Below, one piece after another: positions 8,830-18,132 of a DNA stretch of 64,000 nucleotides. Within the stretch, counting starts at the first letter, position 1, and every line of letters starts with the position of its first letter. The notes beneath the pieces were generated by a model, which was not told where the DNA came from, did no database searches, and worked only from the letters and a program-made list of their open reading frames with translations. A program made the translations under genes and the position numbers. The stretch covers positions 1-64,000 of the forward strand of contig JAMLHH010000005.1 in the NCBI GenBank assembly GCA_023957215.1, in the 5' to 3' direction. This DNA comes from Chitinophagales bacterium. GTDB lineage: Bacteria > Bacteroidota > Bacteroidia > Chitinophagales > JADIYW01.

Positions 8830-9915
8830 TTAACTTAAACTTTTAAAAATTTCATCCATTTTGCTAAGAGTTGACTCCCATTGAAAATTTTTCTTAGCAT
8901 AAGATAGATATTGACTTCTATTAGCCTTACTATCTTTTTCAATTGCATGAATAAGCCCTCGAGCTATATCTTCTGGGCTTTCAGGGTCAAAATAAAATGC
9001 ATTATCGTTACAGACTTCTCTAAACACTGTAATATCTGAACAAGCAACAGTACACCCAGATGCAAATGCCTCAATCAGCGGGATTCCAAATCCCTCATAA
9101 AGTGAAGGACTAACAAATATTTTAGATTGATTGTACTTTTGGATAAGTTCATTTTCTGATAAAACAGTATTATTAATAAATATCATATCCTCCATTTCTA
9201 ATTTAGCAACTAAATCAATCGTATCTTTTAAAGTTCCTTGGTCTCTGCCTACACACTCTGCTTTAAAAGAATAACCTTTTTGTTTCAAAATACTTAATGC
9301 TATAACTAGGTTTTTATGATTCTTCCGATATTCAAAAACACCAATAAATAAAAAATCTAAATCTCTTTTTACTTCACTTGAAAAGTCTAAATAATTTTGA
9401 TTAATTCCATTATAAATAACCAGAATTTGACTTAAAGGTATTTGACATAAGTTATTTAATTCACTACGAGTATAATTACTAACTGTAATAATTCGTTGAG
9501 CTTTTTGCCATTGTCTCACTTGCATTTTTGAATTAAACAAAGGCACTTTGCCTCTATGGAATAAAGTAAAGTTTCGAACATCATGAATGATTTGAAAATG
9601 GAAATGTTTTTTAAATGCAAAAGATGAAAAGGGTAAAAAATCATTAATTATAATTGATTGAGGAGCTCTTAAAAAAAATAGAGATAATTGTAAGAAGTGA
9701 AAAACCCTTCTAATAGCGCCTGGTAAATTCGAATATTTTTTAAAAAAAATGATATTCCCTTTCTCCACGCACCAAATAGGCGCTTCTCCCTCCAAAATAA
9801 TCAATTTTACATCCCATCCCTTACTAATCAAAAATTTAGCTGTTTCATCAAATCTAATATTAGCTCCCGTACGTTCATTTATTTTATAATAAAGTGAAAC
9901 TAAAAAAATTGTCAT
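8830..9915 (-). CDS. GT4 family glycosyltransferase
   Basis: The 361-residue protein has the GT-B layout. The N-terminal half contains NERTGANIRFDE. The C-terminal donor domain has FLFIGVFEYRKNHKNL and the GT4 signature SPSLYEGFGIPLIEAFASG with its E-x7-E pattern. No membrane helix is seen, so it is cytoplasmic or peripheral and would extend the lipid-linked repeat unit. It is the first gene of the block 9915-6090. The sugar it transfers is not predictable from the sequence. Confidence 0.85.
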   Translation of the reverse strand: MTIFLVSLYYKINERTGANIRFDETAKFLISKGWDVKLIILEGEAPIWCVEKGNIIFFKKYSNLPGAIRRVFHFLQLSLFFLRAPQSIIINDFLPFSSFAFKKHFHFQIIHDVRNFTLFHRGKVPLFNSKMQVRQWQKAQRIITVSNYTRSELNNLCQIPLSQILVIYNGINQNYLDFSSEVKRDLDFLFIGVFEYRKNHKNLVIALSILKQKGYSFKAECVGRDQGTLKDTIDLVAKLEMEDMIFINNTVLSENELIQKYNQSKIFVSPSLYEGFGIPLIEAFASGCTVACSDITVFREVCNDNAFYFDPESPEDIARGLIHAIEKDSKANRSQYLSYAKKNFQWESTLSKMDEIFKSLS

Positions 9916-10048
9916 TATATAATTGCGATATTTTTGTGAGATTCTAAAATAATAAATTTTAAATAGCCTATTAATTTACTAATACAAAAGGTTTGCATTT
10001 GATAATTGAACTTAAAAAGTTCAAAGTTAATAATATTAAAATCATAAA

Positions 10049-11410
10049 TTACTTGCTATTCTTTTTAAAATGCTTAAAATATGATTGATTAAACTCCATA
10101 TTATAAAAGACAAACAGCCCTATTAGATATAAAGGCAATAAAGGAATCTTATATCTAACAAGAGACCCAAAATTCTGTGACGATAAACCAACAGCAAAAC
10201 CAAAAATAATACTGAAAGTAAAACAAAAAATTAACATACCACTACCTAAAACTCTTTTTGGAATTTTCAAAAACCCAACCTTAAAAAATATATTAAGAGT
10301 TATCAATAAGATAATAAGGCTTTCGATACCTGATAGAAGCATTACAGGATTATTCACCTCCCAAATATATGGTCTAAATAATGATACATTAATGGCAGCT
10401 GGAGCTTTTTTTATAAGTCCAAATAAACTTGGTTCTATTGGACCTAGGTCATAAGAAGAGCCAGCATCTTTATTCACAAGAGCAGCATTTAAATTAAGAG
10501 CAGTTTCAACAACATTCTCAACTGCATACTTATCGAGATTTTCAGTAAAGACTTGTAATCCAATAAAAATACCCAAAACGATTATTGCAATAACAAAAGG
10601 CGTTACTGATTTCCGAATAAAATTACTTTTTATTTTATCCCTATATGAATAAAAAATCCAAATAGTCACACCTGGAATAAAAGCTAAAAGTTGATATATT
10701 TTAATACTAGATACAACATAGGAACAAATTAAAAAGGAGACAAAATGAATTATAATCTTCCAGAAGCTTCTTTCACCTTTAAGAAAAAATATATTACAAA
10801 TATTATAAATCATTATCCCCAATGCTCCAATACATATTGTATCTTTCATCAAACCACTACCCCAAAAAACTACTGATGGAATAAATAAAGTTGACAAAGC
10901 AATTTCTAATTTTAATTTAGGAAAAATTCCATATAACCCAATAAACATATACCACAGTCCAACCAATGAAAATATTGAAAAACACAACGTATTGATTAAA
11001 AATGAATTAAATGTAAAAAATGAAAGATATCCAGAAACTTTATTAATTAAAAAGCTAGTGTCTGTAAATCCATAGGAATAGTCAATTTGAAAAGATATTA
11101 TATTTTTAAAAGTATCATTAGACATAAATAGCCACTCAAAAAAAGATAGGTTACTAATTTGAAATAACATGTCTTTGTAATACTGACCAAATCTAAAAAA
11201 TCTCAAAGTATCACCATATCCATAGTAGTATAGATAAACATGGACATACATAAAGGCTGCAATAACTTTTAAAAAAAAGAAATAGTTGAAATACTTTTTA
11301 AAATCAAAAAGAAAAGTTTTACGTAAAAGTCTAACTAATACAGCATATAATATAAAAGCGTAAATTACAAACAATAAATAATCATACCATCTGATATACT
11401 CAACACTCAT
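10049..11410 (-). CDS. Polytopic membrane protein, candidate Wzy polymerase or GT-C enzyme
   Basis: The 453-residue protein is almost entirely hydrophobic, with 10 or more helices. The first outer loop reads YYYGYGDTLRFFRFG, and a long loop between the middle helices contains DKYAVENVVE and SYDLGPIEPS. A locus with a Wzx flippase should have a polymerase, and this is the only polytopic protein here besides the one at 4294-6051. Either could be Wzy. The GDT-x-RFF loop could equally mark a GT-C enzyme. It is a single-gene minus-strand unit that diverges from wzx. Confidence 0.5.
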   Translation of the reverse strand: MSVEYIRWYDYLLFVIYAFILYAVLVRLLRKTFLFDFKKYFNYFFFLKVIAAFMYVHVYLYYYGYGDTLRFFRFGQYYKDMLFQISNLSFFEWLFMSNDTFKNIISFQIDYSYGFTDTSFLINKVSGYLSFFTFNSFLINTLCFSIFSLVGLWYMFIGLYGIFPKLKLEIALSTLFIPSVVFWGSGLMKDTICIGALGIMIYNICNIFFLKGERSFWKIIIHFVSFLICSYVVSSIKIYQLLAFIPGVTIWIFYSYRDKIKSNFIRKSVTPFVIAIIVLGIFIGLQVFTENLDKYAVENVVETALNLNAALVNKDAGSSYDLGPIEPSLFGLIKKAPAAINVSLFRPYIWEVNNPVMLLSGIESLIILLITLNIFFKVGFLKIPKRVLGSGMLIFCFTFSIIFGFAVGLSSQNFGSLVRYKIPLLPLYLIGLFVFYNMEFNQSYFKHFKKNSK

Positions 11411-11598
11411 TTATCCACATTTGAAATTAAAAAAACATTTAATAAACCCAATAATATTTATTCAATAGCAAAAAAATAAATTGATTCATAAATTTCGTGA
11501 ATTTAGTAAAAACAAAGAATAAGTCAGGGTCAATGTTATAAATATATTCAAAAAATATCCTCAACTAATTGTAAGTTTATACTTTCATTTTTTAAAAA
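11411..11598. other. Divergent intergenic region upstream of wzx
   Basis: This is 188 bases of AT-rich sequence between two outward-reading genes. It must contain both promoters. I see no exact TAnnTTTG motif on either strand and no other structure. Confidence 0.35.
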
Positions 11599-13077
11599 AT
11601 GCCAAAATCAAAATTACTATTCAACTCTGCGATATATATCATTTTAGGGTTTTTATCCCCAGCAATCAACTTTATCCTTTTACCTATTTATACAAAATAT
11701 TTAGAACCAAGTGACTATGCATTAATAACTCAATCTACAATGATTCAAAGTCTCTTTGCTAATTTTTTAGGTTTTGGTGTAGCTACAGCTTTTTCAAGAT
11801 TTTATTATGATTATTATAAAGACAAAGAGAAGCTAAATGAAATTTATTCAACAGCCTTAGTTAGCCATTTTATTTCTGGTGGAATAGTCATACTACTATT
11901 TAGTATAATTGGTGATTGGGTTATCCAATTTAGCTTTAAAAACAATATATTTACATATTGGCAATGGGGAATTTTCTCAATATTGACAGCACTTATATAT
12001 AACATACAATCAGTTGCATTAAATTATTACAGAAATCAAGAAAAAGCAATTCATTATGCTGTATTGGCGGTCCTATTTTTCCTTTCTGTAGCAACATCTA
12101 TTTATATTGGAGTTGTCATATTGGAAACAAAGGCTAGGGGAAGTATTGTTGGGCGTTTTATAGGCACATTAATTCCAATAATTATCTATTTGATATGGTA
12201 TTATAGCAAACATCCAATAAAATACAATAGAATTTTCAACAAAAATATGTTATTATACGGACTGCCTATCGTTCCATATACCATATTAAATGTATTAATT
12301 GATCAAGCTGATAGATTTACTATAGAGCGACTTTTTGATATGAGATTTTTAGGACTTTATGGTTTTGGATTTTTAATTGCAAGTGTAAATGAAATATTTT
12401 TAAATTCATTAAATTCTGCAATAAGCCCACAAGTATATAGGAAAATGATTGAAATAGATCTTGATTCAAATAGAAAAAGTATCATCAAATTGATGAGTAT
12501 ATATATATCAACTGGAATTATTGTCAATATAGCAATCACTACTATAGGAACAATAGGAATATATTATTTATTGAACGAAGAATATAGACCTGTAGCAGCC
12601 TTTTTCCCACTTCTATCTATAGCATTTATTCCACGAGTATTTTATACAGCTTATATGATGCCGGCATTGTATAATAAAAATACTAAAATTATGCCCGTCA
12701 TTAATATTGTAACTTTTATAATTTCTATTGTACTGTTTATCTCATTGTCACGAATAATAGGAATTTATGGAATTTGTATTACTGTTATTTCAATAAAAAC
12801 AATTCAAATGATATTAATGCATACCTACATAACTCATAAAAAACTTCACTCAAAGCAGCAGCCATTATATAGTTTAAATTTAGAGAAAATCATATCTATT
12901 CTATTTTTTACCTATATAGGAATATGGTATCTATTATCAAACCAATTAGATGATTCATACAAATACCTTTTGCTTTTTCCAGTGTTTTTGATTCTACCAT
13001 CCATAATGTTAAAAAGAATCATTTCTTTAATAGGAATACATCCTCTCAAATTAATTAGGCAATTATTGCGTAGATAG
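11599..13077 (+). CDS. wzx: Wzx-type lipid-linked oligosaccharide flippase
   Basis: The 492-residue protein has the 12-14 helix MOP/polysaccharide-transport fold. It opens with AIYIILGFLSPAINFILLPIY, where a Pro-rich helix 1 is typical of Wzx, and continues with PSDYALI. Further on are GLPIVPYTILNVLIDQADRF and RFLGLYGFGF in helix 7-8, both common to Bacteroidota Wzx proteins. It moves the finished repeat unit across the inner membrane. Its 3' end overlaps the convergent gene 13055-14257 by 23 bases. Confidence 0.88.
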   Translation: MPKSKLLFNSAIYIILGFLSPAINFILLPIYTKYLEPSDYALITQSTMIQSLFANFLGFGVATAFSRFYYDYYKDKEKLNEIYSTALVSHFISGGIVILLFSIIGDWVIQFSFKNNIFTYWQWGIFSILTALIYNIQSVALNYYRNQEKAIHYAVLAVLFFLSVATSIYIGVVILETKARGSIVGRFIGTLIPIIIYLIWYYSKHPIKYNRIFNKNMLLYGLPIVPYTILNVLIDQADRFTIERLFDMRFLGLYGFGFLIASVNEIFLNSLNSAISPQVYRKMIEIDLDSNRKSIIKLMSIYISTGIIVNIAITTIGTIGIYYLLNEEYRPVAAFFPLLSIAFIPRVFYTAYMMPALYNKNTKIMPVINIVTFIISIVLFISLSRIIGIYGICITVISIKTIQMILMHTYITHKKLHSKQQPLYSLNLEKIISILFFTYIGIWYLLSNQLDDSYKYLLLFPVFLILPSIMLKRIISLIGIHPLKLIRQLLRR

Positions 13078-14257
13078 CCTTCTTTAAACGAGTAATACTA
13101 GACTGTTTGGCAACATTAAAATATTTTTCTTTAAAATTATTATTATTATTTGCCTTTAAAGGTTTGAATGTAATTTTATCTAAGTTCAATATTTCTGACA
13201 CATCATATACATTACACAGATTTTCCTTTTCTATAAAATCAATGAATGAATGTTCTTGAGTCTTTATAATAATTGTTGGAACAAAGTATATTGCAGGTAT
13301 AAGAATGGTACTATAAAAGCCTATACAGCATTTAGCATTCTGAATTAAACTATTGAGGTCACAATCTTTAACATATTCTATATTGTCAATGTCTTCTAGC
13401 CAATTACTATGATAATTATAAGGGTGCAATTTTAATTTGACCTTTAACCCTTTTTCTTTAGCAATATCACTTACTTTTTTATATAGTTCTATATGAAGTT
13501 CAGTTGTAAAAAAATAATAATGATGTGGATTATCAGAAAGAGGTGAATCTATAAATAACAAATATGACTCATTAGATTGGTCAGGGGATGCTCTAAATTT
13601 ATCATACTCAAAGTTTCCGACATAATGCACATTTTGCTCTTTGGGTCGGTAAATTTGTTGATTAACTGTATTATTCAAAACAGAGTATGTTATAAAAGCA
13701 TTGGGTTCTGCTAGATATTTTTGAAACAAATTTTTATGTTTTAATCTAATAAATGAAATTTTATTCATCAAATTCTTAACAAGAACAGTAATTAATTTAA
13801 GAAATGAATAAGAGCTTAGGAATGTATTTAATACAAAAGTATGATTAGAACTTCTTCTGCTTCCAATATTCTCAACTGTTGAATTAGCTACAAATTTTAT
13901 GGCTTTTTTTTCACCTTCATTATAATCTCGTTCTAATCCATATAAGCCATGATCCATATAAACAAATGGAATACCCCATTGATTACATACATCTTTTATA
14001 GCATATGTTTGATTACCATAAAGACCCATTGTAATAAAAATACTAGGCTTTATTTTATCAATAAGCTGTTGAGCATTTTTAAAATCTGAATAATAAAGAA
14101 CTTTTGAATCAGTATAATTTGCATATTCGTCCATCTTACTATTAAAGTGGATAAAAATTACTTCAAACTCATCTTTAATAGCCTCAAATGGATAAATCCA
14201 ATTTTTTCTTTGATAGCCAAAATTTGTTAAAATAACTGGCTTTGTATTTGAACTCAT
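13055..14257 (-). CDS. GT-B-like protein, candidate nonulosonic acid (pseudaminic acid) transferase
   Basis: This 400-residue protein has no membrane helix. It carries an HP motif (LKLKLHPYN, about residue 295) and, ~50 residues later, an ST pair in IGFYSTILIPA. HP followed by S/T is the hallmark shared by bacterial sialyltransferases, polysialyltransferases, Kdo transferases and CDP-glycerol glycerophosphotransferases. YMDHGLYGLERD in the first half is reminiscent of the last group. It is the last gene of the pseudaminic acid operon and overlaps pseI by 4 bases, so CMP-pseudaminic acid is the likeliest donor. This is inference from motifs and position. Confidence 0.5.
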   Translation of the reverse strand: MSSNTKPVILTNFGYQRKNWIYPFEAIKDEFEVIFIHFNSKMDEYANYTDSKVLYYSDFKNAQQLIDKIKPSIFITMGLYGNQTYAIKDVCNQWGIPFVYMDHGLYGLERDYNEGEKKAIKFVANSTVENIGSRRSSNHTFVLNTFLSSYSFLKLITVLVKNLMNKISFIRLKHKNLFQKYLAEPNAFITYSVLNNTVNQQIYRPKEQNVHYVGNFEYDKFRASPDQSNESYLLFIDSPLSDNPHHYYFFTTELHIELYKKVSDIAKEKGLKVKLKLHPYNYHSNWLEDIDNIEYVKDCDLNSLIQNAKCCIGFYSTILIPAIYFVPTIIIKTQEHSFIDFIEKENLCNVYDVSEILNLDKITFKPLKANNNNNFKEKYFNVAKQSSITRLKKAIYAIIA

Positions 14258-15270
14258 TCATCAATCATTTCCAATGAAAAAGCATCTCCTTTCTTAAGAT
14301 TACTATTAGCCTTCTGGCCTAAAATACTATTAAGATATTTAGGGTGTAATCCAAATCCTGGTCTCACGGAACGTACATTCTTCTCCGTAATTATTTCACC
14401 TGCTTTGATATCTTCTGCAACATAAAGTGAACGAGAAAAGGCTTTTCCAGCCTTTTGTTTCTCAGTCAATTCATAAGATTCTATCCCAATAGCTTTTTCA
14501 GCTTGTCTAACAGCACTAACCATTTCTGTAAACTCTTTTTCATTTAAAGAGAAAGAAGCATCAGGACCACCAATAGCACGATCTAAAATAAAATGTTTTT
14601 CAATAACAGTTGCTCCCATTGCAACAGCTACCACTGGGACTGTAATTCCCAAAGTGTGGTCTGAAAGACCTACTTTTACACCAAAATCTTTGGCAAAACG
14701 CTTCATCATTACCAAATTTGCCTCGTCAATGGGTGCAGGATAAGATGATGTGCATTTTAAGAGAGTAATATCATTATTACCCACCTCTCTAATAGTATCA
14801 ACCGCTAATTTGATATCATCATACTCTGCAATACCAGTTGATATAATCATAGGTTTACCTTTTTCTGAAACATATTTAATCAAAGGAATATCTGTGATTT
14901 CAAATGATGCTATTTTATATATGGGAGTATCTAATTGCTCCAAAAAATCAACCGCTGTTTTGTCGAAGGGTGAAGAAAAACAAAGCAATCCTTCCTCTTT
15001 TGCTATACGAAATAATTCTTCATGCCACTCCCAAGGCAAATAAGCTTCTAAATACAAATTGTACAGCCGCTTATTATCCCAAATCGTACCACCTTTAATT
15101 ATGAAATCATCTTTATCGGAATCAAGTGTTATAGTGTCTGCTGTATATGTTTGCAATTTAATAGCATCAGCACCCGTACGTTTAGCAGCACGAATGGTTT
15201 CAATGGCTGTTTCTATTTTTCCACCATGATTGGCAGATAGTTCAGCAATAATAAATACTTTATTCGACAT
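14254..15270 (-). CDS. pseI: Pseudaminic acid synthase PseI (NeuB family)
   Basis: The 338-residue protein has the NeuB TIM barrel (IIAELSANHGG at the start, KLQTYTADT, SSPFDKTAVDFLE, KIASFEI, GLSDHTLG, EKHFILDR). It also has a C-terminal SAF/antifreeze-like domain at about 280-338 (RSLYVAEDIKAGE, VRPGFGLHPKY). The segments GTIWDNKRLYNLY and PWEWH distinguish PseI from sialic acid and legionaminic acid synthases. It condenses 6-deoxy-2,4-diacetamido-L-altrose with phosphoenolpyruvate. It sits in order after pseB, pseC, pseF and the tandem-GNAT gene. Confidence 0.9.
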   Translation of the reverse strand: MSNKVFIIAELSANHGGKIETAIETIRAAKRTGADAIKLQTYTADTITLDSDKDDFIIKGGTIWDNKRLYNLYLEAYLPWEWHEELFRIAKEEGLLCFSSPFDKTAVDFLEQLDTPIYKIASFEITDIPLIKYVSEKGKPMIISTGIAEYDDIKLAVDTIREVGNNDITLLKCTSSYPAPIDEANLVMMKRFAKDFGVKVGLSDHTLGITVPVVAVAMGATVIEKHFILDRAIGGPDASFSLNEKEFTEMVSAVRQAEKAIGIESYELTEKQKAGKAFSRSLYVAEDIKAGEIITEKNVRSVRPGFGLHPKYLNSILGQKANSNLKKGDAFSLEMIDE

Positions 15271-15272
15271 AG

Positions 15273-16280
15273 TTAATTATATTGAAATCTAAGAGCATCT
15301 ATTGAATTAATCTCTATTTTATCTATAAAAACAAATCCAGCTTTTTCAAAAGATTTAATTGAGGCAAGATTCTCAGGCTTAATAAATGCAAAAATATCTT
15401 CATTATGATTTTTCCTAAACTTTTTACATGAAATAAATAAAAATTTTGAAGAAAAACCTCTATTTCTAAATTCAGGAGCAATATTTATACCTATTGTATA
15501 ATAATCTTTATGCTTATCAAAACGTATAATTCCTGCTCTTTTAGAATTTACTTCTACAATAAAGTAAGTATTAAACCTAATTTTTGAATTCCACCAATTT
15601 GAATGTTCTTCAAAAGAGATTATATTATTAGAAAATGAGTTTTTGCGCGTTTCAGTATCATTAGTCCATTCAAAAGTTATTAATTCATCACTTTTTTCAG
15701 CAAGCCGAATAGAAATATAATCATTAATTTTTCTGTGAATAACCACATCAATAAACTTATCATCAAAAAAACAATGTTCTTTTAAAACGGCTTCTTTGAT
15801 AAATCCAACTTTTTCTAAAGCTGTATATAAATGAGGCCTCAAGTCAAAAGCATAAGTATATATCTTATGAAACTTTAAAATATCAAAAGCTACTTTTTCT
15901 AATAGCCTTAAAAAAATACTCCAATATTCTTCAAAATGATCTTTTTCTATGGATGTATCCATAATAAAGGATATTTCAGCATTTTTATCGTGCCAATTAA
16001 TGTGAACCAATCCTCCGTAACCAATGCAAGTACCATTTTCTAAATAAGAAAATAATAACTGATTGGGGTTTTCATCGTTAAATAATTTTGATACAACATT
16101 ATTGAAGTAATCATTTTGATTTTCTTCTGTCAATGGTTGTTCTTGACGTAGATGATAGATTTGCTCATTACGCCATTTCATAATAGCTAATCTGTCTTCG
16201 TAACGAATAGGCACAATCGAAAAACCCGCCAATTCAAACGAGTTTTTTGTTAGACAATTATATTTACTTGGAAATTCCAT
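15273..16280 (-). CDS. Tandem GNAT acetyltransferase, probable PseH function
   Basis: The 335 residues form two GNAT domains. Residues about 15-186 have LAIMKWRNEQIYHLRQ and AEISFIMD. Residues about 190-335 have FEWTNDTETRKNSFSNNIISFEEH and FRNRGFSSKFLF as the acetyl-CoA loop. The second domain closely resembles the GNAT module that is often fused to PseG and does the PseH step, N-acetylation of the C4 amine of UDP-4-amino-4,6-dideoxy-L-AltNAc. The first domain resembles RimJ-type transferases. The gene overlaps the end of pseF by 17 bases and precedes pseI by 2. No PseG hydrolase domain is present. Confidence 0.75.
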   Translation of the reverse strand: MEFPSKYNCLTKNSFELAGFSIVPIRYEDRLAIMKWRNEQIYHLRQEQPLTEENQNDYFNNVVSKLFNDENPNQLLFSYLENGTCIGYGGLVHINWHDKNAEISFIMDTSIEKDHFEEYWSIFLRLLEKVAFDILKFHKIYTYAFDLRPHLYTALEKVGFIKEAVLKEHCFFDDKFIDVVIHRKINDYISIRLAEKSDELITFEWTNDTETRKNSFSNNIISFEEHSNWWNSKIRFNTYFIVEVNSKRAGIIRFDKHKDYYTIGINIAPEFRNRGFSSKFLFISCKKFRKNHNEDIFAFIKPENLASIKSFEKAGFVFIDKIEINSIDALRFQYN

Positions 16281-16950
16281 TTTTTAATTGATATTTTAAT
16301 TCGGCTAATTTCCAATCGTTCTCATTATCAATGTCTTGTGCGTCCATTTCTGAAATGATAATCGCACCAGTTGAATCACCAATTATTCTTTGTTCTTCCA
16401 TCACCTTCTCCACATTGAAAAAGTAAAATTGACCTGCATCGTGGTATCTTTTTGGTAAATCTTGTGAGCGTGTTAGAGCAAATTCAGGTTGAGCAAACGA
16501 GATGTTATTGTTATTGATTTGCAAAGCACGTTGTATCGGATAACTATATTCAATTACTGGAAAAACAGTATTTTTCTTGTTTTTAGTTAGTACTTCAAAA
16601 GCATTACTAAGACTTTCAGTAGTCAAAAAAGGATTACATGGATAAATACAACAAGCATATTCAAATTTCGTTGTATATGAATTAATAACTTCTTGAATTA
16701 CCTCAAAAGTTGTAGCAAAATCAGATGCTTTTTCATTGGAACGCATAAATGGAATTTTAGCGCCGTATTTTGTGGCAATTTCAGCAATTTCAGCATCGTC
16801 AGTAGAAACCATTACTTCGTCAAATAAATTTGAATTTAAAGCTGTTTCAATTGCATAGGCAATAATAGGTTTTCCAAGAAAATCTTTGATATTCTTGCGT
16901 GGAATACGTTTACTTCCACCTCTTGCCGGTATAATACAAAGATTAGCTAT
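16264..16950 (-). CDS. pseF: Pseudaminic acid cytidylyltransferase PseF (start codon unusual)
   Basis: The product activates pseudaminic acid with CTP. The first ATG in frame (16812) lies inside the fold and would drop the CTP-binding loop. Reading the same frame upstream gives NLCIIPARGGSKRIPRKNIK, the essential nucleotide-binding motif, and then DFLGKPIIAYAIE. The frame stays open to a TAA at 16963-16965. No ATG, GTG or TTG lies between that stop and the motif. The likeliest start is ATA at 16950, which overlaps the pseC stop and gives 228 residues, the normal length. ATC at 16962 or ATT are alternatives. Identity is secure; the start is not. Confidence 0.8.
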   Translation of the reverse strand: MANLCIIPARGGSKRIPRKNIKDFLGKPIIAYAIETALNSNLFDEVMVSTDDAEIAEIATKYGAKIPFMRSNEKASDFATTFEVIQEVINSYTTKFEYACCIYPCNPFLTTESLSNAFEVLTKNKKNTVFPVIEYSYPIQRALQINNNNISFAQPEFALTRSQDLPKRYHDAGQFYFFNVEKVMEEQRIIGDSTGAIIISEMDAQDIDNENDWKLAELKYQLKNGISK

Positions 16951-18130
16951 TGTAAAATTGATTTATTTTTTCAATAACAAAATCCTGTTCCTCATTAGTT
17001 AATGTTGGATACATCGGAATACTTATGCAATTTTTATAATAGTTTTCTGCATTAGGCATATCACCTTCCTTCCATCCTCTGTCCCTATAATAAGGCATTA
17101 AATGGCAAGGTATATAATGTATCTGTGCATAGATATTCTGTGTTCTTAGATAATTATATAGTCCTAATCTTTCTTTTACTTCAATTACATATAAATGGTA
17201 AGCGTGCCCCTCTATTACTCCAGACTGTCCTAATATGAAATCTTGATTTTTAAAAGCATTGTAATATCGCTCTGCTATTTCCTTTCTTCTAACTAAACCT
17301 GTATCTGCTTTCTTTAATTGACTATTACCTAAAGCTGCTTGAAAATCTGTAATTCTATAGTTATAACCTAGTTCTTGCATTTCCATATACCAACCTGGGT
17401 AATCTTCTGATTCTTCTCCACATGCAAAAGAAGGATTATTTATGTAAATAGAATCATTTTTCACAATTCCGTGAGTGCGCAATTGCAATAACTTCTTATA
17501 CAAGTCTTCTTTATTAGTAGAAATCATTCCGCCTTCACCAGCAGCGATATGTTTTACAGGATGAAATGAAAAAACAGCTAAGTCTGCGTATTTCCCATTT
17601 CCACAAAGTTGTCTATCTCTGTTACTATCTATGAAATATCCACCCGGCGAATGACAAGCATCTTCAATTATCCACAAATTGTATTGATCTGCAATATTCC
17701 GTAGTTTCTCTAAATCTACAGACCTTCCTGCAAAGTCAACCGGAATAATACCAGCAAATTCATTAGGGGTAGAGTTTGCTAAAATTTTCTCAACTGATTC
17801 GATATCTATCAAGTAGGTATCTGGATCAATATCGGCAAAAACAACTTCTCCACCACAGTATCTAACACAGTTGGCAGAAGCAGCAAAAGTAATAGGAGTA
17901 GTTATCACCTTTTGTCCAGGTTTCAAGCCTAATGCTAACACAGCTAAGTGTAAAGCAGCCGTTCCATTAGATACTGCAACCGAATATTCTGCACCTATAT
18001 ATTTCGAGAAGTTAATTTCAAACTCTGTAATTCTAGGACCTTGTGTTAAATAATCAGACTTCAGAGCCTCAACTACAGCAACAATATCTTCTTCTGTAAT
18101 ATTTTGGCGACCATAAGGAATTGCTTTCAT
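16943..18130 (-). CDS. pseC: UDP-4-amino-4,6-dideoxy-N-acetyl-beta-L-altrosamine transaminase PseC
   Basis: This is a 395-residue PLP enzyme of the DegT family. It starts IPYGRQNITEEDI, a form seen in PseC proteins, and has SNGTAALHLAV, the TTPITFAASAN loop and the aspartate in IIEDACHSPGG. The PLP lysine is K193 in SFHPVKHIAAGEGG. It aminates C4 of the 4-keto sugar made by PseB, using glutamate. It starts 2 bases after pseB and its stop overlaps the likely pseF start. Confidence 0.93.
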   Translation of the reverse strand: MKAIPYGRQNITEEDIVAVVEALKSDYLTQGPRITEFEINFSKYIGAEYSVAVSNGTAALHLAVLALGLKPGQKVITTPITFAASANCVRYCGGEVVFADIDPDTYLIDIESVEKILANSTPNEFAGIIPVDFAGRSVDLEKLRNIADQYNLWIIEDACHSPGGYFIDSNRDRQLCGNGKYADLAVFSFHPVKHIAAGEGGMISTNKEDLYKKLLQLRTHGIVKNDSIYINNPSFACGEESEDYPGWYMEMQELGYNYRITDFQAALGNSQLKKADTGLVRRKEIAERYYNAFKNQDFILGQSGVIEGHAYHLYVIEVKERLGLYNYLRTQNIYAQIHYIPCHLMPYYRDRGWKEGDMPNAENYYKNCISIPMYPTLTNEEQDFVIEKINQFYNS

Positions 18131-18132
18131 AT

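Noticed and set aside
16264-16812. PseF starting at ATG 16812
   Set aside because: That form would lack the nucleotide-binding loop, so it is unlikely to be the natural start.
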